Assembly: GCF_001247745.1 (NCBI RefSeq)
Contig: NZ_LAIR01000002.1
Location: 3,720,001 to 3,784,000 of the forward strand
DNA: 64,000 bases
Direction of reading: 5' to 3'
Source: Luteipulveratus halotolerans
GTDB lineage: Bacteria; Actinomycetota; Actinomycetes; Actinomycetales; Dermatophilaceae
In this document: positions 24,716 to 33,557 of the stretch, piece by piece
How the letters are laid out: each line of letters starts with the position of its first letter
Position numbering within the stretch: the stretch's first letter is position 1
Translations under genes and position numbers: made by a program
The notes under the pieces: generated by a model
Database searches by the model: none
Seen by the model: only the letters and a program-made list of their open reading frames with translations
What the model was told of the DNA's origin: nothing

Positions 24716-25747
24716 TCAGACGGCGCGCAGACCGCGGATCGGCGCGCGTCGCTGGTCGCGCAGCTGGTGCGGAGTCATGCCGTACCAGCGACGCACGGCG
24801 TGCGAGAGGGTCGACGACCCCCTGAACCCGACCAGCGCCGCGACGTCGCCGAACGACATGTCGGTCGCCGTGATGAACCGCTCCGCCTCCTCACGGCGGA
24901 CGTCGTCGAGCACGCGCCCGTACGACGTGCCCTCGGCGGCGAGCTGCTGCCGCAGCACGTTCTGCGGCATGCCGAGCAGGCGTGCGGTGCTCGCCACCTC
25001 GACCGAGCCGGCCCCGAGCGCCTCGGCGATCGCGAGACGGACCTGGTCGGTGACCGGGTGCTCGTCGAGGGCGTGCACTGCCGCGAGATAGCCCGAGGCC
25101 ACCTCGCGAATGGCCTCGCCGGCGCGGTGGAACTGCGCGTGGATCACGCGCTCGTGCACGCGCAGACCTCCGAGGTCGCAGCCGAATCGGACGGGTACGC
25201 CGAAGAACTCGTCGTACCGGTCGGGCGCTGCGACGGGGTCGTGCGGGATCTCGACGGACTGCAGGCCGAGGTCGTCGCGCAGCAGCGCCCGCGTGACCCG
25301 GTGGATCACGCCGAGCCCGAACTCCATGCCCTGCGGCGAGTAGTGCTCCGTGCGCTTGCGGTAGGTGAGCGCGATGACGCCGGGTTCGTGCTGCGGATCG
25401 GCGGTCAGCGCGACGCGCAGCTGCGGGTTGTGGACGAACATCACGTCCGAGACGCGGTCGAGGGCTTCGGCGAGCGTGTCGCAGGCGTCGATCGCGACGG
25501 CGAGCGGACCGATGATCCCGAGGTCCTGCGCGTCAGCGAGCTGCAGACCGAGGTCGGGGCAGTCGAACTCACAGGCCGCGGCCTCGAGCATGGCGTTGTG
25601 CGCCGCGACCGAGACCAGGCCGTCGTCGGCAGCGAGCGCGTGTGCGGGGATGCCGAACCGGTCGAGCAGCTCGTCCGGATGTCCCCCCAGGCGTTCCACG
25701 AGCGGAACGAGTCCGCGCAATGTCGCCGCCCGGACCATCGGCGCCAT
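24716..25747 (-). CDS. AraC-family transcriptional regulator with Arabinose_bd domain
   Basis: A 343-aa regulator. The N-terminal sensing domain (residues about 20-210, PF12625 type: LVPLVERLGGHPDELLDRFG at its start) is followed by a C-terminal AraC helix-turn-helix pair (about 245-335: LLGMPQNVLRQQLAAEGTSY, DVAALVGFRGSSTLSHAVRR). The sensing domain resembles OruR/ArgR-like AraC proteins of Pseudomonas. It has no obvious divergent target; the nearest upstream gene is the next TetR on the same strand. It converges with the MFS gene at the palindrome 24659-24703. Confidence 0.88.
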   Translation of the reverse strand: MAPMVRAATLRGLVPLVERLGGHPDELLDRFGIPAHALAADDGLVSVAAHNAMLEAAACEFDCPDLGLQLADAQDLGIIGPLAVAIDACDTLAEALDRVSDVMFVHNPQLRVALTADPQHEPGVIALTYRKRTEHYSPQGMEFGLGVIHRVTRALLRDDLGLQSVEIPHDPVAAPDRYDEFFGVPVRFGCDLGGLRVHERVIHAQFHRAGEAIREVASGYLAAVHALDEHPVTDQVRLAIAEALGAGSVEVASTARLLGMPQNVLRQQLAAEGTSYGRVLDDVRREEAERFITATDMSFGDVAALVGFRGSSTLSHAVRRWYGMTPHQLRDQRRAPIRGLRAV

Positions 25748-25827
25748 ATCACCAACGTACGTCGGACACGCCGGTTTCGCCCACCGTCATCTCGCGCACT
25801 GAGCGGTCGCTCGGAACGGACGTGATC

Positions 25828-26460
25828 TCAGTGGCGAGCGGTGCTGGTGGGGCGCAATCGGGCGAGCCGACCGGGCCCGCCCATCGCGACGCGCAGCACC
25901 GGCGCGACGTCGCGCACCACCTCGGCGGACGAGCGTGACGCGATCGGCTCGATGCGGATCAGGTAGCGGCTGAAGATCAGTCCCGCGAGCACCGCCTCGC
26001 AGGCCGTGGCCAGTGCGCGAGCGTCCGGGCCGCCGAGAAATTCGACAAGGCGCTGCCCGATGGCGGCGCTGATGTACTCGCGCATCGTGCGCATCAGGTC
26101 GGCGTCACGGAAGGCCGCGCCGATGATCTCGGCCAGTGCGCCGCCGAACTCCGGGTCGTCCCAGGCGTGCAGGACGGCGGCCAGCACCCGCTCCGGAGCG
26201 GTCGTCGGGTCGCCGGCGAGCGCCTGGTCCAGGATCGTCGCGGGCACCTGGTTGACGGCCAGCGCCGCGCTGAACAGGCCGGCCTTGCTGCCGAAGTGGT
26301 AGCCGATGAGGGCCTGGTCGACCTCGGCGGCCCGCGCGACGGCGCGCATCGAGGTGGCGGCGTAGCCGTGCTCGACGAACAGCTGCCGCGCCGTACGAGC
26401 GATGTGGCCCTTGGTGTCGGGCTTACCCGCCGGCCGCCCCCGGCCACGTTTATTCGTCAC
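25828..26460 (-). CDS. TetR-family repressor, partner of the second MFS exporter
   Basis: A 210-aa regulator starting with GTG (MTNKRGRGRPAGKPDTKG). The helix-turn-helix (ARQLFVEHGYAATSMRAVAR, then GYHFGSKAGLF) is clear. The C-terminal domain (FGGALAEIIGAAFRD, IFSRYLIRIEP) matches TetR_C_17-type proteins. A consensus TACAAT -10 ends 6 bases before the GTG, so its mRNA is probably leaderless. It is divergent from the MFS gene at 26537 across 76 bp. Confidence 0.88.
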   Translation of the reverse strand: MTNKRGRGRPAGKPDTKGHIARTARQLFVEHGYAATSMRAVARAAEVDQALIGYHFGSKAGLFSAALAVNQVPATILDQALAGDPTTAPERVLAAVLHAWDDPEFGGALAEIIGAAFRDADLMRTMREYISAAIGQRLVEFLGGPDARALATACEAVLAGLIFSRYLIRIEPIASRSSAEVVRDVAPVLRVAMGGPGRLARLRPTSTARH

Positions 26461-26466
26461 CGTTGA

Positions 26467-26472
26467 ATTGTA
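26467..26472 (-). promoter_or_regulatory. -10 box (TACAAT) of the TetR gene, leaderless
   Basis: On the minus strand TACAAT is followed by 6 bases and then the GTG start at 26460, the spacing of leaderless actinobacterial promoters. The -35 region is not conserved. Confidence 0.6.
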
Positions 26473-26536
26473 CGCCGGGCGCGCCGCACGGTGGGGCATC
26501 GCACACCGCCGAACCCACCCCGTGGAGGTGATGGCC

Positions 26537-28027
26537 ATGAGAGGCCACCGTCCCGTCCTCGCCGTCGTCTGCCTCGCGCTCATGTCGGTCGTCTCGGCCG
26601 TCGCGGCCGTCAACGTCGCGCTCCCCGACATCGCCCGCGAGACCGGCGCGAGCCAGACACAGCTGTCCTGGATCGTCGACGCGTACGCGCTGACGTTCGC
26701 CGCGCTCCTCCTGCCGGGCGGTGCACTCGGCGACCGGTTCGGCCGACGCCGGATGCTGCTCGCCGGGCTGAGCGTCTTCGCGGTCGCCTCGCTCGGCGCG
26801 ACCATGACCTCGGAGCCGTCGACGCTGATCGCCTTCCGGGCCCTGCTCGGGGTCGGCGCCGCGCTGGTCATGCCGGCCACGCTGTCGACGATCACCGCGA
26901 CGTTCCCGCCCGCCGAACGTGTCCGTGGCGTCGCGGTCTGGAGCGGGGTGGCCGGGGCCGGCGCCGTGCTCGGGCTCCTGCTGTCGGGCGCACTGCTGGA
27001 GTGGTTCTCGTGGCGCTCGGTGTTCTGGATCAACGTCGTCCTCGCCACCGTCGCCCTGGTCGGCACGGCCCGTGTCGTCCCCGAGTCGTCAGCTCCCGAC
27101 GAGGCGTCGCGCGACGTCGTCGGCGCCGTGCTGTCGGTCGCGGGGCTGGGCGTCCTGGTCTACGCGTTGATCGAGGCGCCGACGCACGGCTGGCTGTCGG
27201 CCCACACGCTCGGCGGGCTCGCCGTCGGCGTCGTCGTGCTCGCGGCGTTCATCGCGTGGGAGGCCCGCACCGCGCGCCCGCTGATCGACCCGCGGCACTT
27301 CCTGCGCGCGCCGTTCGCCGCCGGGTCGCTGTCGCTCACCGCCCAGTTCTTCTGCTTCTTCGGGTTCATCTTCGCGTTCCTGCAGTACCTCCAGCTGGTC
27401 CGCGGTGACAGCCCTCTGGTCGCCGCCCTCAGCCTGCTGCCCCTGCCGCTCGGCCTGATGCCGGCCGCGCGGACCGCGCCCAAGATCGCGCCCCGCCTCG
27501 GCCAGGCCCGGTTGTGCGGGTTCGGGCTCGTGCTCGCCGCCGTCGGCCTCACCGTCCTGTCGACCGCGGACACCTCGACGTCGTACTGGGTGCTGGCCGT
27601 CGGCCTGTGGCCGCTCGGTCTCGGAATGGGCTGGGCCATGACGCCGGCGACCGCGGCGATCACCGACGCGCTGCCCGCCTCGCAGCAGGGTGTCGCCTCC
27701 GCGGTCAACGACCTGGCCCGTGAGCTCGGCGGCGCGCTCGGCATCGCAGTCATCGGCAGCGTCCTGAACGCGACCTACCGGGCCGGCATCGACAACGCCG
27801 GTCTCCCCGGCCCGATCGCCGAGAAGGCCCGCGAGTCGGTCGCGGTCGCCACCCACATCGGCGGTCCGGTGCAGGCGCAGGCGCACGCGGCCTTCGTCGA
27901 CGGCATGCAGCTCGCCCTGCTGATCGCGGCAGGCACGCTCGTGGCCGCCGCGGTGAGCGTCGTCCTGCTGCTGAGCCGCTCCCGGCGTACGACGGTCTCG
28001 TCGGTCCGCGCGGTGCCCTCGGCCTGA
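26537..28027 (+). CDS. MFS drug exporter, DHA2 type, 14 TM
   Basis: A 496-aa exporter. The first helix contains VAAVNVALPDIARETG, motif A reads GALGDRFGRRRML and motif C lies near WSGVAGAGAVLGLLLSGALL. Fourteen hydrophobic segments fit DHA2. The ATG at 26537 is preferred over 26531 because GGAGGTG is only correctly spaced for it. It is divergently paired with the TetR gene and probably repressed by it. It is clearly paralogous in layout to the 23171-24640 pair but not a recent duplicate. Confidence 0.88.
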   Translation: MRGHRPVLAVVCLALMSVVSAVAAVNVALPDIARETGASQTQLSWIVDAYALTFAALLLPGGALGDRFGRRRMLLAGLSVFAVASLGATMTSEPSTLIAFRALLGVGAALVMPATLSTITATFPPAERVRGVAVWSGVAGAGAVLGLLLSGALLEWFSWRSVFWINVVLATVALVGTARVVPESSAPDEASRDVVGAVLSVAGLGVLVYALIEAPTHGWLSAHTLGGLAVGVVVLAAFIAWEARTARPLIDPRHFLRAPFAAGSLSLTAQFFCFFGFIFAFLQYLQLVRGDSPLVAALSLLPLPLGLMPAARTAPKIAPRLGQARLCGFGLVLAAVGLTVLSTADTSTSYWVLAVGLWPLGLGMGWAMTPATAAITDALPASQQGVASAVNDLARELGGALGIAVIGSVLNATYRAGIDNAGLPGPIAEKARESVAVATHIGGPVQAQAHAAFVDGMQLALLIAAGTLVAAAVSVVLLLSRSRRTTVSSVRAVPSA

Positions 28028-28041
28028 CCGGTCGGCGTACG

Positions 28042-28081
28042 AACCCCGTGGCTGCGCGAATCCCGTTGCGGCCACGGGGTT
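28042..28081 (+). terminator. Terminator after the second MFS gene
   Basis: A perfect 11-bp stem, AACCCCGTGGC (28042-28052) with GCCACGGGGTT (28071-28081), loop of 18 bases and a following TCTCG. It lies 14 bp past the stop codon. Confidence 0.85.
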
Positions 28082-28246
28082 CTCGCGTGGGCGCACCGTC
28101 GCGGATCCGACCCCGGGCGGTGCGTACGACTCCGCACGTACAGGGTCGGACGCACCGTCGAGGGTCGGCTGCTCTCGGACACGGTGAGGACCCCAGTTCG
28201 GCAACCGTGACGTGTCGGGCCGCGAACCTGCGTACGCTCGCGGCCC

Positions 28247-29101
28247 GTGACTCGACTCCCGTACCTCCTGGCGGCCACCCTTTCCGCCTCGCTCCTCACC
28301 GCCTGCGGCTCCGACACCTCGAACGCTCCCGCGAGCACCGCCTCACCCGCGGCGGCCGCCACGACGTCCGACATCGAGCTGCACCACGCCGGCCGGCGCT
28401 ACGAGTCGGCGCTGCGGACGGTGCGAGAGCGTGGGACCTCGCACTTCACCGTCTCCACGTCGAGCACGGAGCCGGGCGGGACGTTCAGCCAGGAGCGCGA
28501 CGTGCGGATCGACGCACAGCAGCAGCGGGCGCGGGTTCGGGTGACCATGCACCAGCCGGACGGCTCGGGGCCGACCGAGTCGACGCTGGTGCAGACCCCG
28601 GAGGCGTCGTACCTCACCTCGGCCTCCTGGACCGGCAAGCGGCACGGCCGCTGGATGAAGTTCACCTCCGAGACCATGGGTGAGCACGGCGTCGCCGTCG
28701 AGGCCTTCGGCGCGCTCGCCCCGTCGACACCCGTGCCGACCGGGCTCGACGAGGTGGTCGCGACGTCGGTGTCGGACGACGGCCTGACCCTGCGCGGCAC
28801 GATCTCGGCACCCGCGGCGCTCAACCTGCTCGGCATGACGAGCATCCTGCGCAAGGACGCCACGCTGCGCGGAAGCCTCGCCGGTCGCGCACCGATCACA
28901 GTGCAGCTGCACCCCAACGGCACCCTCGACTCGGCCACCATCACCGGCAAGGGGCACACGTTCACGGGCCGCTCCACCACGATGCCGTTCGCGGACTTCA
29001 CGGCGCTGGTCACCGGGTCCACCGCCGTCGTGACCATCGAGGACGCCGGAGATCCCGTCCGCGTCACCGAACCGCCCGCGAGCAAGATCATCCCCGGCTG
29101 A
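28247..29101 (+). CDS. Lipoprotein, LolA/LppX-like fold suspected
   Basis: A 284-aa protein. The signal peptide ends in a lipobox (LLTAC, cysteine at residue 20), followed by a Ser/Ala/Thr-rich spacer to about 42. The rest alternates strands and turns (HFTVSTSSTEPGG, RVRVTMHQPDG, ASYLTSASWTG), as in the half-barrel lipoproteins LppX/LprG. The family assignment is an inference from pattern. A TACGCT box lies 8 bases before the GTG start, suggesting a leaderless mRNA. Confidence 0.65.
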   Translation: MTRLPYLLAATLSASLLTACGSDTSNAPASTASPAAAATTSDIELHHAGRRYESALRTVRERGTSHFTVSTSSTEPGGTFSQERDVRIDAQQQRARVRVTMHQPDGSGPTESTLVQTPEASYLTSASWTGKRHGRWMKFTSETMGEHGVAVEAFGALAPSTPVPTGLDEVVATSVSDDGLTLRGTISAPAALNLLGMTSILRKDATLRGSLAGRAPITVQLHPNGTLDSATITGKGHTFTGRSTTMPFADFTALVTGSTAVVTIEDAGDPVRVTEPPASKIIPG

Positions 29102-29119
29102 CGGCCGGTCACAGCCCGG

Positions 29120-29590
29120 TCACAGCGTTCGGGTGTCGCCGAACCGTGGAGCCGGCGACAGGCGTACCGCACCACGGAAGGGGTACTCATGACCACGCTC
29201 AGCCGCACCGCCCTCGCCGGCCTCACCGGCGCCCATCGACACGGTGACGGAGTCCGTACGCCGCCCGCCCAGGTCTGCGAGGTCAGCCGCGGCGACGTCC
29301 ATGTCGGCGATGTCCACGATGCGTCGGAACTGGTCCGCAGGATCGCCTCCGGCGCGCGGATCGGGCTGGGGCGTCACGAAATCCGGCAACCACTCGTGGT
29401 CGCCGCACACGTCGGTGAGCAGCCGCAGGTCATCGGGTGCCACCTGCTCGCGGAGCTCTGCCAGGCGGCGGTGCACGACCCGTCCCGTCGGCAGGTTGAG
29501 CGCGGCCAGGCTCGCGACGGTCTCCCACAGCGGGTCGGTGACGAATCGTGCTCTGCCGAGGCCCGCGCCCTCGACCGACAGCTCGATCAC
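29120..29590 (-). pseudogene. Truncated second ArsR/DUF5937 regulator
   Basis: Residues 1-16 (MIELSVEGAGLGRARF) align position by position with the start of the intact regulator encoded just upstream (MLEYVLGPRDMTEIRF). Later landmarks also match (PLWETVASL; HEWLPDFVTPQP versus RGWVPDMLTPRP). The match stops near residue 110; the remaining 45 residues are unrelated, and the DNA-binding C-terminus is absent. Its ATG overlaps the stop of the intact gene (ATGA), so it was once the second gene of a tandem pair. It may still be translated but cannot bind DNA by the usual domain. Confidence 0.7.
29189..29240 (+). pseudogene. 5' remnant of a lost gene
   Basis: GGAAGGGGTACTC followed by ATG begins a plausible reading frame (MTTLSRTALAGLTGA, like the start of a signal or membrane helix). 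At about 29235 the plus-strand frame loses protein character, exactly where the antisense regulator fragment begins. The end given is approximate. Confidence 0.4.
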
Positions 29591-30579
29591 GACGCGGCCT
29601 CCTGCGCGATGCTGCCTGCCACCAGGCGATCGGCGAGGTGGCTGCGGCGATAGAGCACGCTCCGGCCGTACTGCTCCCGCCCGACCAGTCCGACGCGGTA
29701 CAACGCTCGCAGCTGCTGGTTGACCGCGCTGGTCGTCACGCGCAGCCGCCGCGCGAGATCGGTCGACGATGCGGGCTCGGCGAGCGCCACGAGCAGATGG
29801 GCGCGTACGGGTCCGATGACCGCTGCCAGCTCGGAATGCGTTGCAGGATCACGGGTTTCGGGCAGCCAGAGCGTGCCTTGACCGCGAGCGTTGTAGGCGA
29901 TCGTCGGCGGCTCGTCGTCGCGGTAGGGCACGCTCGCGAACCTGTTGAACACCGTCGGCGCCAGCGTGAGCCCACCGAGGTCCTCGACGTGCACGCGCCT
30001 CATCCGAGGATCACCACCGCTGTGGATGCGAATCACGTTGTCGTTCATCGAAACTCGCTCGCTCAGCGCGTTGATCATGCCGGCGGTGCCGAGCTGGGCC
30101 TGCTGCCGCCCTCGATAGGTGATGTCGGCCTCGAGCAGCGAACGAAGTCGCGGCCAGTAGGGCTGCAGGCACGCGTCCCACCACGCGCGCAACGCCCGCA
30201 CGAGGCGTCGGCGTACGGCGTCGCCGCGTCCGCGTGCGGGCTCGGGCAGGTCGCTGTTGAGACTGTGCAGCTCGCCGCGCAGACGTGAGATCGGTTGTGC
30301 TGCAACGGTTTCGAGCTCGTCGTCGAGTGACACGAGCGGACCCGACGGGCGCGGCGTGAGCATGTCCGGCACCCAGCCGCGCTCGGGGTCGACCAGCGCA
30401 GACAGCATCGGCAGGTCCAGGTCACCCCACAGCGGCCGGACCTCGGACACCCACGGCAGGTGCAGCGGGAAACGTCCGGGATCGCGCAGCACGCGCAACG
30501 ACAGCGTGAGCTGGGTCAGGGGCGAGATGCCGAAACGGATCTCCGTCATGTCACGGGGGCCGAGCACGTACTCCAGCAT
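29587..30579 (-). CDS. ArsR-family regulator with DUF5937 N-terminal domain
   Basis: A 330-aa repressor. The N-terminal DUF5937 sensing region spans residues 1-220. The winged helix (about 235-310: AHLLVALAEPASSTDLARRL, TTSAVNQQLRALYRVGLVGR) is typical ArsR. The ATG at 30579 is chosen because the first 16 residues align with the truncated paralogue downstream; a later ATG (30549) lacks this. The start lies inside palindrome 30576-30598. Divergent from an MFS exporter gene, which it probably represses together with itself. Confidence 0.85.
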   Translation of the reverse strand: MLEYVLGPRDMTEIRFGISPLTQLTLSLRVLRDPGRFPLHLPWVSEVRPLWGDLDLPMLSALVDPERGWVPDMLTPRPSGPLVSLDDELETVAAQPISRLRGELHSLNSDLPEPARGRGDAVRRRLVRALRAWWDACLQPYWPRLRSLLEADITYRGRQQAQLGTAGMINALSERVSMNDNVIRIHSGGDPRMRRVHVEDLGGLTLAPTVFNRFASVPYRDDEPPTIAYNARGQGTLWLPETRDPATHSELAAVIGPVRAHLLVALAEPASSTDLARRLRVTTSAVNQQLRALYRVGLVGREQYGRSVLYRRSHLADRLVAGSIAQEAAS

Positions 30580-30598
30580 GTAGCCGCACGCTACATGC
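30576..30598. promoter_or_regulatory. ArsR operator overlapping the regulator start
   Basis: A perfect 9-bp inverted repeat, GCATGTAGC (30576-30584) and GCTACATGC (30590-30598), spacer CGCAC. It covers the regulator start codon and a TAGCGT -10 candidate placed 8 bases before it. It lies 37 bp from the divergent MFS start, so one bound dimer could block both genes. Confidence 0.7.
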
Positions 30599-30634
30599 AT
30601 TCCGGGCAGCGCGCCGGCGGACGACGCTGCTGAC

Positions 30635-31909
30635 GTGACATCTCCGACGACCTCGTCCCCGCCCTCCACCGCCTCGGCATCGCAGCACGTGCTGCGCCTG
30701 CTCATCGTCATCCAGCTGGTGAGCATGTCCGGGCGCGGCGTGTTCTTCGCGGTGGGGGCGCTGTACTTCACCCAGGTGGTCGGTCTGGACGTGCAGGCCG
30801 TCGGCCTGGCACTGACCGTCGCGGGCGGCGTCGGTGTGATCGCCACGTACGTCGCGGGGCTGGCCTCCGACCGGTGGCCGGCGCGCACGCTGATGGTGCT
30901 CGCCCTGCTGGTCGAGGGCGCCGCGCTGGCCGCACTCCCGTGGTGCGACACGATCGGGGTCTACGCCGTGCTCGCGGGCATCGAGGCCGCGATGAGCCGC
31001 GGCTGCTGGACCGCCCGCCAGACGCTGCTCGCCCGTGCGTTCACCGGCGCGGACCGCACACCCGCACGGGCGAAGATGCGGGTCGCCACCAACCTCGGCA
31101 TCGGGCTCGGCTCCGGTCTCGCCGCGCTGGTGCTGGCCGACGGTCGGGCGGGGACGTTCCGGTGGGCCATGACGCTCGCGGCGCTGATGTACCTCTTCGC
31201 TGCGTACGCCGCCGTCCGGGTCCCGGCCGACCGGCCCTCTCCGGCCGGTGTCGTCACGACGGCCGAGACGGTGGTCGCGGCAGACGATGACGTGCTCGCG
31301 CCGTGGCGCAACCGCCGCTACCTCGCGACGGCGGCGATCAACGGCGCCGTCGTCACACACTTCGCGGTGGTCGAGGTCGGCCTGCCGGTCTGGCTGGTCA
31401 CCCGCACGTCCGCGCCGCCGGTGCTCGTCAGCGTCCTGCTCGCCCTCAACACGGCGGTCATCGTGCTGCTGCAGGTCCGGCTCAACCGCGGGTTCGAGAA
31501 CCCGCGAACGGCGGCGTCCGGCTTCCTCCGCGGCGGCCTGCTGCTCGCGTCCGCGTGCGGTGCGTACGCCCTTGCCCCGAGCGCCGGTGCCGTCGTCGCC
31601 TCGCTGGTGCTGATCGCCGGCGGGCTCGTGCACGCGGTCGGCGAGATCCTCACCTCGGGGGCCGGGTTCTCCTTGGGCTACGAGCTGGCCGACGAGCGCG
31701 CGATGGGCCGCTACCAGGGGTTCTTCGGCGCCGCGCAGTCGGTCGGCATGATGCTCGGCCCGGTGCTCGTCGCGTCGGTCGTCGCCGCCGGCTGGTGGGC
31801 ATGGGTCGCACTCGGTGTGCTGTACGCCGGCCTCGCCGTCGCGGGTTACGTCACCGGCCGTCGTACGACGACCGCTGCGGCACCGGCCACGGCGACGGTC
31901 GCGACGTGA
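30635..31909 (+). CDS. MFS transporter, 12 TM
   Basis: A 424-aa transporter with GTG start. Helix 1 starts near LRLLIVIQLVSMSGRG, the loop 2-3 motif is GLASDRWPARTLMV and about twelve helices follow. MFS proteins of this type are the usual partners of DUF5937 ArsR regulators and are annotated as exporters. The substrate is unknown. It converges with cca; 29 bp separate the stops. Confidence 0.82.
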   Translation: MTSPTTSSPPSTASASQHVLRLLIVIQLVSMSGRGVFFAVGALYFTQVVGLDVQAVGLALTVAGGVGVIATYVAGLASDRWPARTLMVLALLVEGAALAALPWCDTIGVYAVLAGIEAAMSRGCWTARQTLLARAFTGADRTPARAKMRVATNLGIGLGSGLAALVLADGRAGTFRWAMTLAALMYLFAAYAAVRVPADRPSPAGVVTTAETVVAADDDVLAPWRNRRYLATAAINGAVVTHFAVVEVGLPVWLVTRTSAPPVLVSVLLALNTAVIVLLQVRLNRGFENPRTAASGFLRGGLLLASACGAYALAPSAGAVVASLVLIAGGLVHAVGEILTSGAGFSLGYELADERAMGRYQGFFGAAQSVGMMLGPVLVASVVAAGWWAWVALGVLYAGLAVAGYVTGRRTTTAAAPATATVAT

Positions 31910-31938
31910 TGCGTCAACGGTCGGTCGCCGAAAACCGT

Positions 31939-33438
31939 TCAGACATCAGCGGACTCGGGCTGCTCGCTCCACCAGCGGAGCAGCTCGGCGCGCGCGGCGT
32001 CCTCGCCGATCACACCCTGGTCGAGCCGCACCGCGAGCAGGTGCTTGTACGCACGGCCGAGCACCGGACCTGGTCTGATTCCCAACGTCTCGGCGATCTG
32101 GTTGCCGTCGAGCTCGGGCCGCACGGCGGCGAGCTCCTCCTCGGCGAGCAGCTTCGCGATACGGGCCTCGAGGTCGTCGTACGTGCGCGAAAGTCGTTCT
32201 GCCTTACGGCGATTGCGCGTCGTGGTGTCCGAACGCGTCAGCAGGTGCAGCCGTGACAGGAGCGGGCCGGCATCGGTGACGTAGCGGCGTACGGCCGAGT
32301 CGGTCCACTCGCCGCCGCCGTAGCCGTGGAACCGCAGGTGCAGCTCGACGAGGCGCGACACCTGCTTGACGGTGTCCTTGTCAAAACGCAGCTCTCGCAG
32401 TCGTTTTCGCGTCATCTTGGCCCCGACCATCTCGTGATGGTGGAACGAGACGCCGCCGCCCGTCTCGAACGTGCGCGTCGCCGGCTTGCCGATGTCGTGC
32501 AGCAGCGCCGCGAGACGCAGGACCAGGTCGGGCGCGGCCACGGGCTCGACGGCACCGAGACCCGGCACCGTGCGGGGCCCCTCCAGCGCGATGGCCTGCT
32601 CCAGCACGGTCAGCGAGTGCTCGTACACGTCCTTGTGGCGGTGGTGCTCGTCGACCTCGAGCTTGAGAGCCGGCAGCTCGGGCAGCACCTGGTCGGCCAA
32701 CCCGGTCTCGACCAGCAGCGCGAGCCCGGCACGCGGCGACGGCGCGAGCAGCAGCTTGGTCAGCTCGTCGCGCACCCGCTCGGCCGAGATGATCGACAGA
32801 CGGTCGGCCATGTCACGCATGGCCGCCTCGGCGGACGGTTCCACGTGGAACCCCAGCTGGGCCGCGAACCGGGCGGCACGCATCATCCGCAGCGGGTCGT
32901 CGGAGAAAGACACCTCGGGGGCGGACGGCGTACGCAGACGGCGCTCGGCCAGGTCGGCCAGGCCGTCGTACGGGTCGACGAACTCCATCGACGGCAGCCG
33001 CAGCGCCATCGCGTTGACGGCGAAGTCGCGACGGACCAGGTCCTCCTCGAGCGAGGTCCCGAACGCCACGACGGGCTTGCGCGACTCGGGTTCGTACGCG
33101 TCGGCGCGGTAGGTCGTGACCTCGACGACGGTCGCGCCCCGGCGAGCACCGATGGTGCCGAACGCCCGACCCATGTCCCAGGTCGCGCTGCCCCAGGTCT
33201 TGAGCAGCGCCTCGGTCTCGTCGGGCGAGGCGGAGGTCGTCAGGTCGATGTCGGGCGACTCGCGGCCGAGGAACGCGTCGCGGACGGGGCCGCCGACCAG
33301 GGCGATCTCGTGGCCGGCGCCGGTGAACAGCTCGCCGAGCTCGGTGAGCAACGGCATGACGGGCGCCAGGTGTGCGGTCGCACGCTGAAGCAGTGGTGCA
33401 AGAGGCGGCGTGGACACCGCACCAGGGTAGGCGGTCAC
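31939..33438 (-). CDS. cca: CCA tRNA nucleotidyltransferase / poly(A) polymerase family
   Basis: A 499-aa enzyme that adds or repairs the 3' CCA of tRNAs. The head domain reads EIALVGGPVRDAFLGRESPD, with catalytic aspartates in DIDLTT. The fold continues with GDDPLRM-like SDDPLRMMRAARFAAQLGF. An HD phosphohydrolase-type motif (LLHDIGKPAT) and FHHHEMVGAKM follow. It corresponds to M. tuberculosis pcnA (Rv3907c) by sequence layout and neighbours. The GTG at 33438 has a G-rich upstream tract; a GTG at 33417 is a close alternative. A perfect palindrome GGTTCCACGTGGAACC lies in its coding sequence (32837). Confidence 0.95.
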   Translation of the reverse strand: MTAYPGAVSTPPLAPLLQRATAHLAPVMPLLTELGELFTGAGHEIALVGGPVRDAFLGRESPDIDLTTSASPDETEALLKTWGSATWDMGRAFGTIGARRGATVVEVTTYRADAYEPESRKPVVAFGTSLEEDLVRRDFAVNAMALRLPSMEFVDPYDGLADLAERRLRTPSAPEVSFSDDPLRMMRAARFAAQLGFHVEPSAEAAMRDMADRLSIISAERVRDELTKLLLAPSPRAGLALLVETGLADQVLPELPALKLEVDEHHRHKDVYEHSLTVLEQAIALEGPRTVPGLGAVEPVAAPDLVLRLAALLHDIGKPATRTFETGGGVSFHHHEMVGAKMTRKRLRELRFDKDTVKQVSRLVELHLRFHGYGGGEWTDSAVRRYVTDAGPLLSRLHLLTRSDTTTRNRRKAERLSRTYDDLEARIAKLLAEEELAAVRPELDGNQIAETLGIRPGPVLGRAYKHLLAVRLDQGVIGEDAARAELLRWWSEQPESADV

Positions 33439-33557
33439 GAGCCATGCCCCCCGACGGGCGCTGCGAGGCCCGCGTCGGCACAGCGCGGGATCACAGGTTC
33501 GACACTGCGACGCACGACACCCGGGCGCATCCGAGCGGAGGTCGTTACAGTGACGCA

